A stretch of DNA of 64,000 nt from G965116155 sp965116155 (lineage in GTDB: Bacteria > Bdellovibrionota > Bdellovibrionia > Bdellovibrionales > UBA1609). The stretch covers positions 1,054,001-1,118,000 of the forward strand of contig OZ220488.1 in the NCBI GenBank assembly GCA_965116155.1, written 5' to 3'. This document shows, piece after piece, positions 56,917-64,000 of the stretch; the first letter of the stretch is position 1, and each line of letters opens with the position of its first letter. Below the pieces are notes generated by a model. It worked only from the letters and a program-made list of their open reading frames with translations, searched no databases and was not told the DNA's origin. The position numbers and the translations under genes were made by a program.

Positions 56917-57863
56917 CAAAAATAAAAAAAGGTGTTTTTGGTGGAAGCTTTAACCCTATGCACTCAGGTCATATTTATGTTGTTGAAAAGGTGCAGGAAA
57001 AATTTAATTTTGAAAGCATTTATGTAGTACCAAACGCACAAAACCCTCTAAAATCCACCACCAATACACAAGATGACAAAAGGCTAGAGCTTGTACGATT
57101 GGCTTGTGCTCCGTTTAACTTTATTAAGGTCCTTGATTGCGAAATAAAGAAAGGCGGCATCAGCTACAGCATAGTAACATTAAATAACCTGCACCTTAAG
57201 GAGCCCGATACAGAGTTTTATCTTATTATGGGTAGCGATGTTTTTGAAAATTTCAGCAAATGGAAAGATTTTGATCAAATACTGTCCCTAGCGCACCTTG
57301 TGGTAGTAAACCGTGCAGGCCACTACAAGGGTGACAACAAAATGCTGAGCCTTTCGTCTAGTATTAAACCCCATGTAGTGGCTTATGATGCAAAAAATGA
57401 GACCTTAAATTTAGTTAGCGGAAGGAAAATATTTTTTCTTAATTTACCGGAGGTTCCTCTTTCGTCTACTGATATGCGGGCAGAAAAGCTTTTGCAAAAA
57501 GACCATCAAGACACACAAGATGATCTATCCTGGGTGTGTAGTTGCGTAGACATTTTAAGCGAAAAAAAAGCCATGCGGACCTACGCCTATGACGTAGGTG
57601 AGCTTAATCTTTCATCGCCGTATGTGATTATTTCTTCTGGGAAGAATTTTGTACATGTTACGGCAATAGCCAAACATTTTGTCCATTATCTTAAAAAAAA
57701 CCAAAACCTTTTGCCACAAGCCACAGAAGGGCTGAACGAAGGCCGGTGGGTGGTCTTAGACTATGGTGTTTTGATAGTGCATATTTTTTATGACTTTTTA
57801 CGGCCTGTTTACCACCTAGAAAGCCTTTGGAAAGGCGCTAATCAGGTGGCATTTAAAAAATAA
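56913..57863 (+). CDS. nadD: NadD-RsfS fusion: nicotinate-nucleotide adenylyltransferase plus ribosome silencing factor
   Basis: 316 residues, two proteins in one. Residues 1-about 195 are NadD, making deamido-NAD from nicotinate mononucleotide and ATP: GVFGGSFNPMHSGHIYVVEK (nucleotidyltransferase HxGH-type motif), then YLIMGSDVFENFSKWKDFDQIL and the SSTDMR substrate-binding motif at about 183-188. Residues about 205-316 are RsfS/DUF143: YAYDVGELNLSSPYVIISSGKNFVHVTAIAKHF and GRWVVLDYGVLIVHIFYDFLRPVYHLESLW. RsfS binds L14 and blocks subunit joining when nutrients are low. The two genes are commonly neighbours after obg; here there is no stop between them. It overlaps obg by 4 bp. Confidence 0.92.
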   Translation: MTKIKKGVFGGSFNPMHSGHIYVVEKVQEKFNFESIYVVPNAQNPLKSTTNTQDDKRLELVRLACAPFNFIKVLDCEIKKGGISYSIVTLNNLHLKEPDTEFYLIMGSDVFENFSKWKDFDQILSLAHLVVVNRAGHYKGDNKMLSLSSSIKPHVVAYDAKNETLNLVSGRKIFFLNLPEVPLSSTDMRAEKLLQKDHQDTQDDLSWVCSCVDILSEKKAMRTYAYDVGELNLSSPYVIISSGKNFVHVTAIAKHFVHYLKKNQNLLPQATEGLNEGRWVVLDYGVLIVHIFYDFLRPVYHLESLWKGANQVAFKK

Positions 57864-57994
57864 GCGCGCATGTCTTTTTTTATTTTCTAAGCTTTACATT
57901 TGTTTTATACAGCACACACTTAAACTGACAGGTTTAAACTTTAAAAGGGCTGGCCCTCTAAGTGCTTTTTTAAAAAACAAAAAGGAGGTATGGT

Positions 57995-58435
57995 ATGACT
58001 TTTTTGAGTCCGTTTAATGAAAAAGAGTGGGTCTTCCCTACAGGGCTTTTAGATAATTTAATGCGCATGGACTATATGCCTTCGTCTGCCACAGAGGCTA
58101 AGCGGGCTTTTTTTGCCCCCAAGGTGCATCTCGCTGAAAGAGAAAAACAATATTTGTTAAATTTGGACCTGCCAGGCGTGCAGGAAAAAGACATTACAAT
58201 CACCGCCCAAGAAGATAGTGTTAAAATCGAGGGCAAGCGCGAGGTGCATTATAAAGAGGGTGACCATGTAGAGTACCAACATGGAGCATTTATGAGATCT
58301 TTCAGGTTGCCTGAAAATGCTAACTCAGATGCCATAGAGGCTCACTTTAGAAATGGTGTTTTAACTTTGGAGGTGCCAAAAAAAGAAAGCCCAAAATCCA
58401 AAGGCAAGACCATTGCTATAGGCACTGCGAGATAG
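57995..58435 (+). CDS. Small heat-shock protein (Hsp20/α-crystallin)
   Basis: 146 residues. Holdase chaperone. α-Crystallin domain about 45-135: PKVHLAEREKQYLLNLDLPGVQEKDITITAQEDSVKIEGKRE, then FMRSFRLPENANSDAIEAHFRNGVLTLEVPKKE, with the A-x-x-x-n-G-v-L motif intact. A strong ribosome-binding site (AAAGGAGG) ends 9 bp before ATG. The 130-bp upstream region is AT-rich and should hold a heat-shock promoter, but I could not assign -35 and -10 boxes. Followed by a rho-independent terminator. Confidence 0.94.
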   Translation: MTFLSPFNEKEWVFPTGLLDNLMRMDYMPSSATEAKRAFFAPKVHLAEREKQYLLNLDLPGVQEKDITITAQEDSVKIEGKREVHYKEGDHVEYQHGAFMRSFRLPENANSDAIEAHFRNGVLTLEVPKKESPKSKGKTIAIGTAR

Positions 58436-58493
58436 AAAGCTGTCGACTACAATAAGCACCTCGTGCTGTACAGCTTGCCACCCAACACTAGAG

Positions 58494-58526
58494 AGCTCCT
58501 GCTTGTTGCAGGGGCTTTCTTTTTTC
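58494..58526 (+). terminator. Rho-independent terminator after hsp20
   Basis: Stem AGCTCCTGC / GCAGGGGCT with a 5-nt loop TTGTT, followed by TTCTTTTTTC. It lies between two convergent genes and could serve both directions only weakly, since the A-run needed for the leftward gene is short. Confidence 0.8.
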
Positions 58527-58854
58527 ATAATTTTTGTAGGAGGTAGTGCAGGAGATTTTTTTTAGATTTTTTATTGTGTTTTTCAAAAAACATAAAATCA
58601 TCTATCATTTGGATGTCTTTGTTACCCAGGGAGGTAAACTTTATATTCAGACCCTTGGGCCCATGCTCCATAATTTCGGCATCGATCTTACGTTGATAGT
58701 TAGCAACACTCAAAGTAATGCTGAGTTTTTTTGTGCTTTTAGGCAAATTGGTCTCTATAAAAGCCCCCTCAGGGCTTATGTGCTTTAGCATGCCTTCATA
58801 ATTTTTACGCGCATAAGAAGGCCGAAAAAGAATTTTCGTGTTAACATAAAGCAT
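58525..58854 (-). CDS. PilZ-like domain protein
   Basis: 109 residues. The pattern RPSYARKNYEGMLKHISPEGAFIETNLP contains a basic start and an S-x-x-G motif in the position of the PilZ D-x-S-x-x-G; the later β-strands (KLSITLSVANYQRKIDAEIMEHGPKGLNIKFTSL) fit the fold. The first Asp/Asn of the motif is His, so cyclic di-GMP binding may be weak or absent. Basic C terminus (KHNKKSKKNLLHYLLQKL). Convergent with hsp20 and upstream (in its direction) of nothing before the terminator. Confidence 0.65.
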   Translation of the reverse strand: MLYVNTKILFRPSYARKNYEGMLKHISPEGAFIETNLPKSTKKLSITLSVANYQRKIDAEIMEHGPKGLNIKFTSLGNKDIQMIDDFMFFEKHNKKSKKNLLHYLLQKL

Positions 58855-58925
58855 TCTGGAAGCCTCTTAATAGCTGCTCGGTATTTTGACCCAAAACCTA
58901 CCCCCACAAGGCCCAATTTGACACA

Positions 58926-60806
58926 CTACGATAGTCTCTTAGCACAAGATTGTGTTTTGATATACACAACTAGTGTCTGCAATGCGCTTGGATTTACTCC
59001 TTCAATTCTGCCAGCTTGGGCCAGATTGTGGGGTTTTATTTTTTGAAGTTTTTCTATTTCTTCCGATGAAAGCCCTGGCACCTTAGAGTAGTCCAAATCT
59101 AAAGGAAGCACGGCTTTTTCTACTCTAGCGAGCTGCGCTATAAATTCCTCTTGCCTTTTTATATAACCCTCGTACTTAACCTCAACCTCTACAGCATAAT
59201 AAACATAGTCCGCAAGCCTCGGCGCACCAAATACTTGTAGGTCTTTGTAGCTAAGACCGTTTCTTTTTAAAATCTCAGCCAGTGTGCAAGGTTTTTTAAT
59301 GGGCTGGGTACTAAGTTTTTGTAATGCACTGTTGTTTGCACTACTAGGCACCACAAACTTGCTATTTAAAAAAGTTCTAGCCTTTGCTCTTTGTGTTAAA
59401 ACGTCTTCGATTAAAGCAAAATCCTTAGGGCTTATTAGTCCGTATTTAAAAGATTTTTGCGCCAGTCTTTCAAAAACATTATCCTCCCTTAAGCACAGCC
59501 TATGCTCTGCACGTGAGGTCATCATTCTATACGGCTCACGCACGCCTTTTGTTATAAGGTCATCTACTAAAACCCCCATATAGGCCTCGCTTCTTTTTAA
59601 GAAAAAGGCTTCTTTTTGCTTTATTTTTAGTGCGGCACACGCACCTGCCCACAGGCCTTGCGCGGCCGCTTCTTCGTACCCACTGGTGCCATTAACCTGG
59701 CCCGCCAAATACAAAAACTCTATGTTTTTGGTTTCGAGTGTGGTTTTTAGCTGTGTGGGCACAATAAAATCATACTCCACCGCATAACCAGGTTGCACAA
59801 TTTTCACCTGGTCCAAACCCGGCATAGTGCGCAAAAATTTATACTGCACCTCTTCTGGCAAACTGGTAGAAAGACCTTGTACATAAATTAACTCGCTTCC
59901 TACACCCTCGGGCTCTAAAAAACTTTGGTGCATGTTTTTTTGAGGGAATCGCTCTATTTTGTCTTCTATACTAGGACAATATCTAGGCCCTATGCCTTTT
60001 ATAATTCCTTTATGCAAAGGAGAGCTTTTCAGATTCTGATTTATAATGTCGTGGGTTTTTGAGTTGGTATAAGTTAAATAGCATGGCAGGGTTTTATTTT
60101 TAGATACAAATCCTTTTATACTGTGTTTAAAGTGAAAACTCTCATGATCCTTGTCTCCCCACTGTGGTTCTAGGTCGGACCACTTAACACTATTGGCTGC
60201 TATTCTGGGCGGCGTGCCAGTTTTAAGCCTTGCTACCTCGAATCCAAACTGCACCAACTGATCCGACAAGCCCCAAGTGGCTTTGTCACCAACGCGGCCG
60301 CCTGGTATTTGCTTTAGCCCAAAATGCAACACAGCCCTCATAAAAGTGCCCGTACATATAACAACTGATTTAGAAAAAATGTCTTCGCCTGCTTTTGTTA
60401 CTACTCCTGAGCAGCGTCCTTGTTTAAGAATTAACTTTTGTACCTCACAGTCTAAAATTTTTAGGTTTTGTGCTTTTAAGTGTTGCAGCATAAACTTTGT
60501 GTACAAAAACTTATCGCACTGTACACGAGACCCCCTAACAGCAGGACCTTTTTTTGCATTGAGTTTTTTAAATTGCAAACGGCTTGTGTCGGCAGCCAAA
60601 CCCATAGCACCACCTAATGCATCCACCTCGCGTACCATGTGGCCTTTGCCTAAGCCTCCAATACTAGGATTACAGCTCATATAGCCTAAGCGAGACAAAT
60701 TATTGCTTGCCAAGGCCACCTTGCACCCTAGCCTTAAAGCAGCAAGAGCAGCCTCTATACCGGCATGTCCACCTCCGACTACAATTAGGTCAAATTTTTG
60801 TTTCAT
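58926..60806 (-). CDS. mnmG: tRNA uridine-5-carboxymethylaminomethyl modification enzyme MnmG
   Basis: 626 residues from ATG 60806, which overlaps the mnmE stop as ATGA; an earlier in-frame start at 60818 is less likely. With MnmE it modifies U34 of certain tRNAs. FAD-binding motif GGGHAGIEAALAA (about 11-23), the conserved SCNPSIGGLGKGHMVREVDALGGAMG, and the C-terminal helical domain with DYSKVPGLSSEEIEKLQKIKPHNLAQAGRIEGVNPSALQTL. Full length. The FAD and NADH sites look intact. Part of the block yidC-khpB-mnmE-mnmG, often next to oriC. Confidence 0.98.
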   Translation of the reverse strand: MKQKFDLIVVGGGHAGIEAALAALRLGCKVALASNNLSRLGYMSCNPSIGGLGKGHMVREVDALGGAMGLAADTSRLQFKKLNAKKGPAVRGSRVQCDKFLYTKFMLQHLKAQNLKILDCEVQKLILKQGRCSGVVTKAGEDIFSKSVVICTGTFMRAVLHFGLKQIPGGRVGDKATWGLSDQLVQFGFEVARLKTGTPPRIAANSVKWSDLEPQWGDKDHESFHFKHSIKGFVSKNKTLPCYLTYTNSKTHDIINQNLKSSPLHKGIIKGIGPRYCPSIEDKIERFPQKNMHQSFLEPEGVGSELIYVQGLSTSLPEEVQYKFLRTMPGLDQVKIVQPGYAVEYDFIVPTQLKTTLETKNIEFLYLAGQVNGTSGYEEAAAQGLWAGACAALKIKQKEAFFLKRSEAYMGVLVDDLITKGVREPYRMMTSRAEHRLCLREDNVFERLAQKSFKYGLISPKDFALIEDVLTQRAKARTFLNSKFVVPSSANNSALQKLSTQPIKKPCTLAEILKRNGLSYKDLQVFGAPRLADYVYYAVEVEVKYEGYIKRQEEFIAQLARVEKAVLPLDLDYSKVPGLSSEEIEKLQKIKPHNLAQAGRIEGVNPSALQTLVVYIKTQSCAKRLS

Positions 60807-62197
60807 TTGCCTAAACAAAAGTTTTTAAAAATTTGGTCTGCTACGTCGTCTTTAATTTCTTGCCCTAAAATTTGACCCATAGAGTGCGTTGCTTGTTTTA
60901 GGTTGTCTGATATTAGCTCTGTTTGGCCATCCATATGCTCTAAGCTTTCTACAGCTTGTGCTATATGATTTTTAATATCTAAAAACAGACCATAATGACG
61001 CGCGTTTAAAATAATCTCATCTGTAGAAAATGCTATGAATTTCTCTCTTATAGCAGTCCGTATTATCGTTTTTATATCTTTAATGTTTTGCTTTTTTAAA
61101 GCGCTTATTTCGCAAACCCCTACAATATTTAATCCCGTTATTTTTTGAAACTCCTTATCGCTTAAGCTCCAAGTTGCTTGATCGGCTTTGTTGCCTACTA
61201 AAATTACCATTTGGTCTTTTGTAAGCTCTTTTTTTAAGCTTTTTAAAAGCTCTTTTGATGCATCTTTTTTAAAAGACAGATCTAAAACAATAGCCACAAT
61301 TGCTGCTTGTTTGATTTTTGTTTTGGATTTTTCTATGCCTATTTTTTCTATCTCTTTTGCTTGGCCTCTAATACCTGCGGTGTCTATAATGTTAATAGTA
61401 CAAGCCTCCACCTGAATAGGTGACACAATGTAGTCTCTTGTTGTGCCGGCATATGGGCTTACAATAGACCGCTCTTCACCCAGCAAGGCATTAGCCAGTG
61501 TAGATTTACCCACATTGACCCCTCCCGCTAAACATAGATTTATGCCTTTGCCAAAAGATTTTGCCAGCTTGTAACTTTGCACCCACTTGTTTACTTGGGA
61601 TAGAATTTTTTTGAGCTTTTTTTTAACCTCTTGCCCCCCTTCTGGCTCAATGTCTTCTTCAGAAAAATCTATTCCTGCCTCTATATGGGCTTGCATAAGT
61701 ATGAGCTCTTTTTTTATGGCGTTTATTTTTTTGCTCCACACACCTCTTAATTGATGTAATGCCGTTTTTTGGATCCACTCGTTGTTGCTTTCTATTAAAG
61801 CCGCAACTCCTTCTGCCTGCAGCATATCGATTCTACCATTTAAAACCGCCCTATACGTAAACTCGCCCTTATTTGCCACACGCGCGCCCGACTCTAAAAG
61901 CATGTCCATCACCATGGGTGCACATCTTGCACCCCCGTGGCAAGAAACCTCTAGCAGCTCATCGCCTGTATAAGAGCGCTTTTTAGCAAAATATGCCACT
62001 AAAACTTCATCTACCACGCTGCCTTTGGCGCTTTTAAACAGCCCGTAATAGATTTTATGCGACTCAGGGCACACAGGTAAAAAAACACAATGCTTTTTGA
62101 CCACTGCAAGCGACTCAGGGCCACTTATTCGCACAACACAAACGGCGCCTCTTGTAGATGTCGCAAGAGCGCAAATTGTACCAATGCTTTTGAGCAT
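60803..62197 (-). CDS. mnmE: tRNA modification GTPase MnmE
   Basis: 464 residues. Partner of MnmG. N-terminal folate-binding domain (TICALATSTRGAVCVVRISGPES), G domain with LAGGVNVGKSTLANALLGEERSIVS, DTAGIRGQAKEIEKIGIEKS and GNKAD, and the catalytic C-terminal motif FCLGK at the very end. 7 bp downstream of khpB and overlapping mnmG by 4 bp. The start ATG 62197 fits the family. Confidence 0.98.
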   Translation of the reverse strand: MLKSIGTICALATSTRGAVCVVRISGPESLAVVKKHCVFLPVCPESHKIYYGLFKSAKGSVVDEVLVAYFAKKRSYTGDELLEVSCHGGARCAPMVMDMLLESGARVANKGEFTYRAVLNGRIDMLQAEGVAALIESNNEWIQKTALHQLRGVWSKKINAIKKELILMQAHIEAGIDFSEEDIEPEGGQEVKKKLKKILSQVNKWVQSYKLAKSFGKGINLCLAGGVNVGKSTLANALLGEERSIVSPYAGTTRDYIVSPIQVEACTINIIDTAGIRGQAKEIEKIGIEKSKTKIKQAAIVAIVLDLSFKKDASKELLKSLKKELTKDQMVILVGNKADQATWSLSDKEFQKITGLNIVGVCEISALKKQNIKDIKTIIRTAIREKFIAFSTDEIILNARHYGLFLDIKNHIAQAVESLEHMDGQTELISDNLKQATHSMGQILGQEIKDDVADQIFKNFCLGK

Positions 62198-62203
62198 GGT
62201 TTG

Positions 62204-62710
62204 CTAGGTCTTTTTTGCAGGTATGATTTTAATTTTTTTATACCTGCCCTCTCCTACAGAGTGGCTGCGGATGTGATCATGTTTTTCTATTTGACGATGC
62301 GCCAACTTACGCTCTTGTGGTGGCATGCTGTCTAAAAAAACAGGCCTTTTGGTAGAGTCGGCTTTTTTAACGGCGTCTTCTACCTTTTTCGCCATGTCTT
62401 GCTCTTTGTTTTGCCTTTGGCCCCTAATTGCCATATCTAACTTGATACCTTCGTTAGGAAAGTTGTTCCATATAGATTTTTGTACAACCGTATAAAGAGC
62501 CTCAAGCAGTTGGCAGTCTTTTTTATACAGCAAATTTTCATCTTCCCCAAACAAACTCACACTAACGCCGTGTTTTGTTTCTTTGGTTTCGAAAGAGCAC
62601 TGTATGTTCATGCGATCTAAAACACCGCCTAAAAAAAACTCCACATACTGCTCGGGAGATTCATATTTATTAGAACTTTTAGCACCAAATAATTTTTTTA
62701 AAAAATTCAC
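62204..62710 (-). CDS. khpB: KhpB/Jag-like RNA-binding protein (KH plus R3H)
   Basis: 168 residues. KH-like part (about 15-100: QYVEFFLGGVLDRMNIQCSFETKE, LLEALYTVVQKSIWN) and R3H motif near the end (PPQERKLAHRQIEKHDHIRSHSVGEGRYKKIKIIP). It lacks the N-terminal Jag_N domain found in Firmicutes forms. RNA-binding regulator of cell shape and division in other bacteria. Placed between yidC and mnmE as usual, with a 7-bp gap to mnmE. Confidence 0.9.
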   Translation of the reverse strand: MNFLKKLFGAKSSNKYESPEQYVEFFLGGVLDRMNIQCSFETKETKHGVSVSLFGEDENLLYKKDCQLLEALYTVVQKSIWNNFPNEGIKLDMAIRGQRQNKEQDMAKKVEDAVKKADSTKRPVFLDSMPPQERKLAHRQIEKHDHIRSHSVGEGRYKKIKIIPAKKT

Positions 62711-62758
62711 CCTCTTCTCCTAATGTACCTGTTATATGGGCATATTCCTTTTAAAAAC

Positions 62759-64000
62759 TTAGGCGTTGGCCTCTGTGCTTTTGGTAAAAATATACTGCTG
62801 CACAAGGCCAAAAACCGTGCTCACGAGTATATATAAACTTAAACCACTGGGCAATCCTAGCATTAAAATCGTAAATAAAAACGGCATTATCATCATCACC
62901 TTTTTTTGGGTATCATCCAAGGTACTGGGCGTGATTTTTTGCTGAACAAAAAACGCCCCTCCCACCAAAAGAGGCAGCACATAAAAGGGGTCTTTAAGAC
63001 TTAGGTCGTGTATCCACAGCACAAATGGCGCCTGATACAGCTCTATGCTTGAAGCCAGCACCCTGTAAAGGGCAAAAAATATGGGTATTTGCACAAACAT
63101 GGGCAAACAGCCCATTAAGGGGTTGGCCTTGTTTTCACGCATAATATGGGTCAGCTGCCTGGTGCGTTCCTGTGGGTCGTCTTTATACTTTTTCTGAACC
63201 TCTTTTATAAGCGGCTGTATCTTGGTCATTAGCCTCATGGACCTATAAGACACAATATTAAACGGCAGTACCAGTATCCTAACCACTATGGTGAGCATAA
63301 CCACCGCCCCACCCCAGTTGCCCACCAGTTTGTAAAAATATTGCATAAGTAGCAGTATCCATTTGGCAAAAAAGCTAAACCATCCAAAGTTGATAATTTT
63401 TGTTATTTTGTCATCTATAGCATGGAGGTATTTGTATTTTTTGGGCCCTATAAAAGCGCTGTGGTGTAGCATAAAGTCTTGCCCTGGCAAAAGCTGTTTG
63501 TAATCGAGCTTGATGAGCATTTTGTTGTGAGCTAATAGCGGTTTAGCATCGGCTATTATTTTAGATTTATCAAAAATTATTTGAGCAAAATACTGCGTGC
63601 TTAAAGCCGCAGTGTTTACGTGGCTGATGCTTTTGTCTGTTACTTTTTCGTCGACATTCCATCTTGTAATTTTGTTATCGTGCATTAAAACGAATTCTTG
63701 CACCTCAAAAGAAGGAACAAAAAAACCCCCGCCCTGGTTAAGGCTTTCTTCAACACCTTTAGACAAATAAGCTGCTAAGCCAGAAAAGTTGTTTTTAGGA
63801 GATTTAACTTTTGTAACAATATCTATGCTGTAGCTTTCAGGGTTAATGAGCATGGTTTTTTCTACTAACCCCCAGGGCATTGTAGCCTGACCGTAAAAGC
63901 TGTTTTTGTCTTTTTGCACCATAGAAAAATCAATGGCAGCACCATTAAGGTCATAGGTAGAAAAAGCCTGTGGCACCGAGGCCTGCGAGGTCTCGCTCCC
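62759..64000 (-). CDS. yidC: Membrane protein insertase YidC (5' end cut by window)
   Basis: At least 413 codons; the frame is open to base 64000, and the GTG at 63976 is an internal Val, not the start. Visible are the second half of the periplasmic domain (ITRWNVDEKVTDKSISHVNTAALSTQYFAQIIF) and the conserved insertase core: GWFSFFAKWILLLMQYFYKLVGNWGGAVVMLTIVVRILVLPF, the cytoplasmic MRLMTKIQPLIKEVQKKYKDDPQ hairpin, then PLMGCLPMFVQIPIFFALYRVL and the last two membrane segments ending in LYILVSTVFGLVQQYIF. The conserved Arg in the hydrophilic groove (VVRILVLPF) is present. It is upstream of khpB with a 48-bp gap. Confidence 0.96.
   Translation of the reverse strand, partial: GSETSQASVPQAFSTYDLNGAAIDFSMVQKDKNSFYGQATMPWGLVEKTMLINPESYSIDIVTKVKSPKNNFSGLAAYLSKGVEESLNQGGGFFVPSFEVQEFVLMHDNKITRWNVDEKVTDKSISHVNTAALSTQYFAQIIFDKSKIIADAKPLLAHNKMLIKLDYKQLLPGQDFMLHHSAFIGPKKYKYLHAIDDKITKIINFGWFSFFAKWILLLMQYFYKLVGNWGGAVVMLTIVVRILVLPFNIVSYRSMRLMTKIQPLIKEVQKKYKDDPQERTRQLTHIMRENKANPLMGCLPMFVQIPIFFALYRVLASSIELYQAPFVLWIHDLSLKDPFYVLPLLVGGAFFVQQKITPSTLDDTQKKVMMIMPFLFTILMLGLPSGLSLYILVSTVFGLVQQYIFTKSTEANA

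Overview
The window looks like chromosomal DNA of a diderm (Gram-negative) bacterium with a deltaproteobacterium- or Bdellovibrionota-like gene set. It has a Tol operon, lspA and several lipobox lipoproteins, an outer-membrane protein ending in Phe, PilT, PilZ proteins, and the mnmE-mnmG-khpB-yidC block often found near oriC. I cannot assign a genus. No rRNA, CRISPR array or complete insertion sequence is visible. Coding density is high, and most intergenic space is filled by a dispersed family of long palindromic repeats.

Layout. 1-2261: sufC (cut by the window edge) and sufB. 2304-3173: a membrane-anchored protein, possibly GDPD-like. 3244-6685: tolQ-tolR-tolA-tolB without pal. 6687-11572: an accessory stretch with an AAA/DUF4143 ATPase, two inverted paralogous Rpn nucleases, a decayed toxin-antitoxin pair and direct repeats. 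11568-15961: a two-gene operon for large secreted Cys-containing proteins, one with a Gly/Met/Asn/Pro/Phe-rich tail. 16153-18189: a lytic-transglycosylase-like lipoprotein. 18426-24728: pyruvate kinase, APC permease, EVE protein, glutaredoxin, fumarase and PyrE. 25270-26463 and 32486-33274: three Lys-rich, histone-H1-like proteins, one with a SWIB domain and one with an acidic tail. 26468-31776: RNase R, SufE and ClpB. 33471-35042: a secreted trypsin-like protease. 35035-37911: topoisomerase VI subunits A and B, rare in bacteria. 38037-43931: a predicted outer-membrane protein, IleRS, LspA and an acidic lipoprotein. 44179-49690: GYF-PilZ protein, L33, RecX, AlaRS and MetRS. 50035-50759: tRNA-Tyr and tRNA-Trp embedded in repeats. 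50825-57863: FtsB-like protein, Pol I, PilT, Obg and a NadD-RsfS fusion. 57995-64000: Hsp20, a PilZ-like protein, MnmG, MnmE, KhpB and YidC (cut by the edge).

The most unusual content is threefold. First, there is a nested family of palindromic elements. Type A is about 110-116 bp with ends TTAGAGYGYTAG and CGRCCTATRARG. Type B is about 115 bp, running from TGCGTAAGCATAAAAG to CACGYGCTGGATA. B is found inserted in A with an apparent AAG duplication, and A ends supply the stop codons of several genes. Second, topoisomerase VI lies within about 10 kb of three histone-like Lys-rich proteins, which suggests an unusual chromosome-packaging toolkit. Third, the secreted Cys-containing gene pair has no function I recognise. 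All functional calls come from reading the translations and motifs; no database search was possible.
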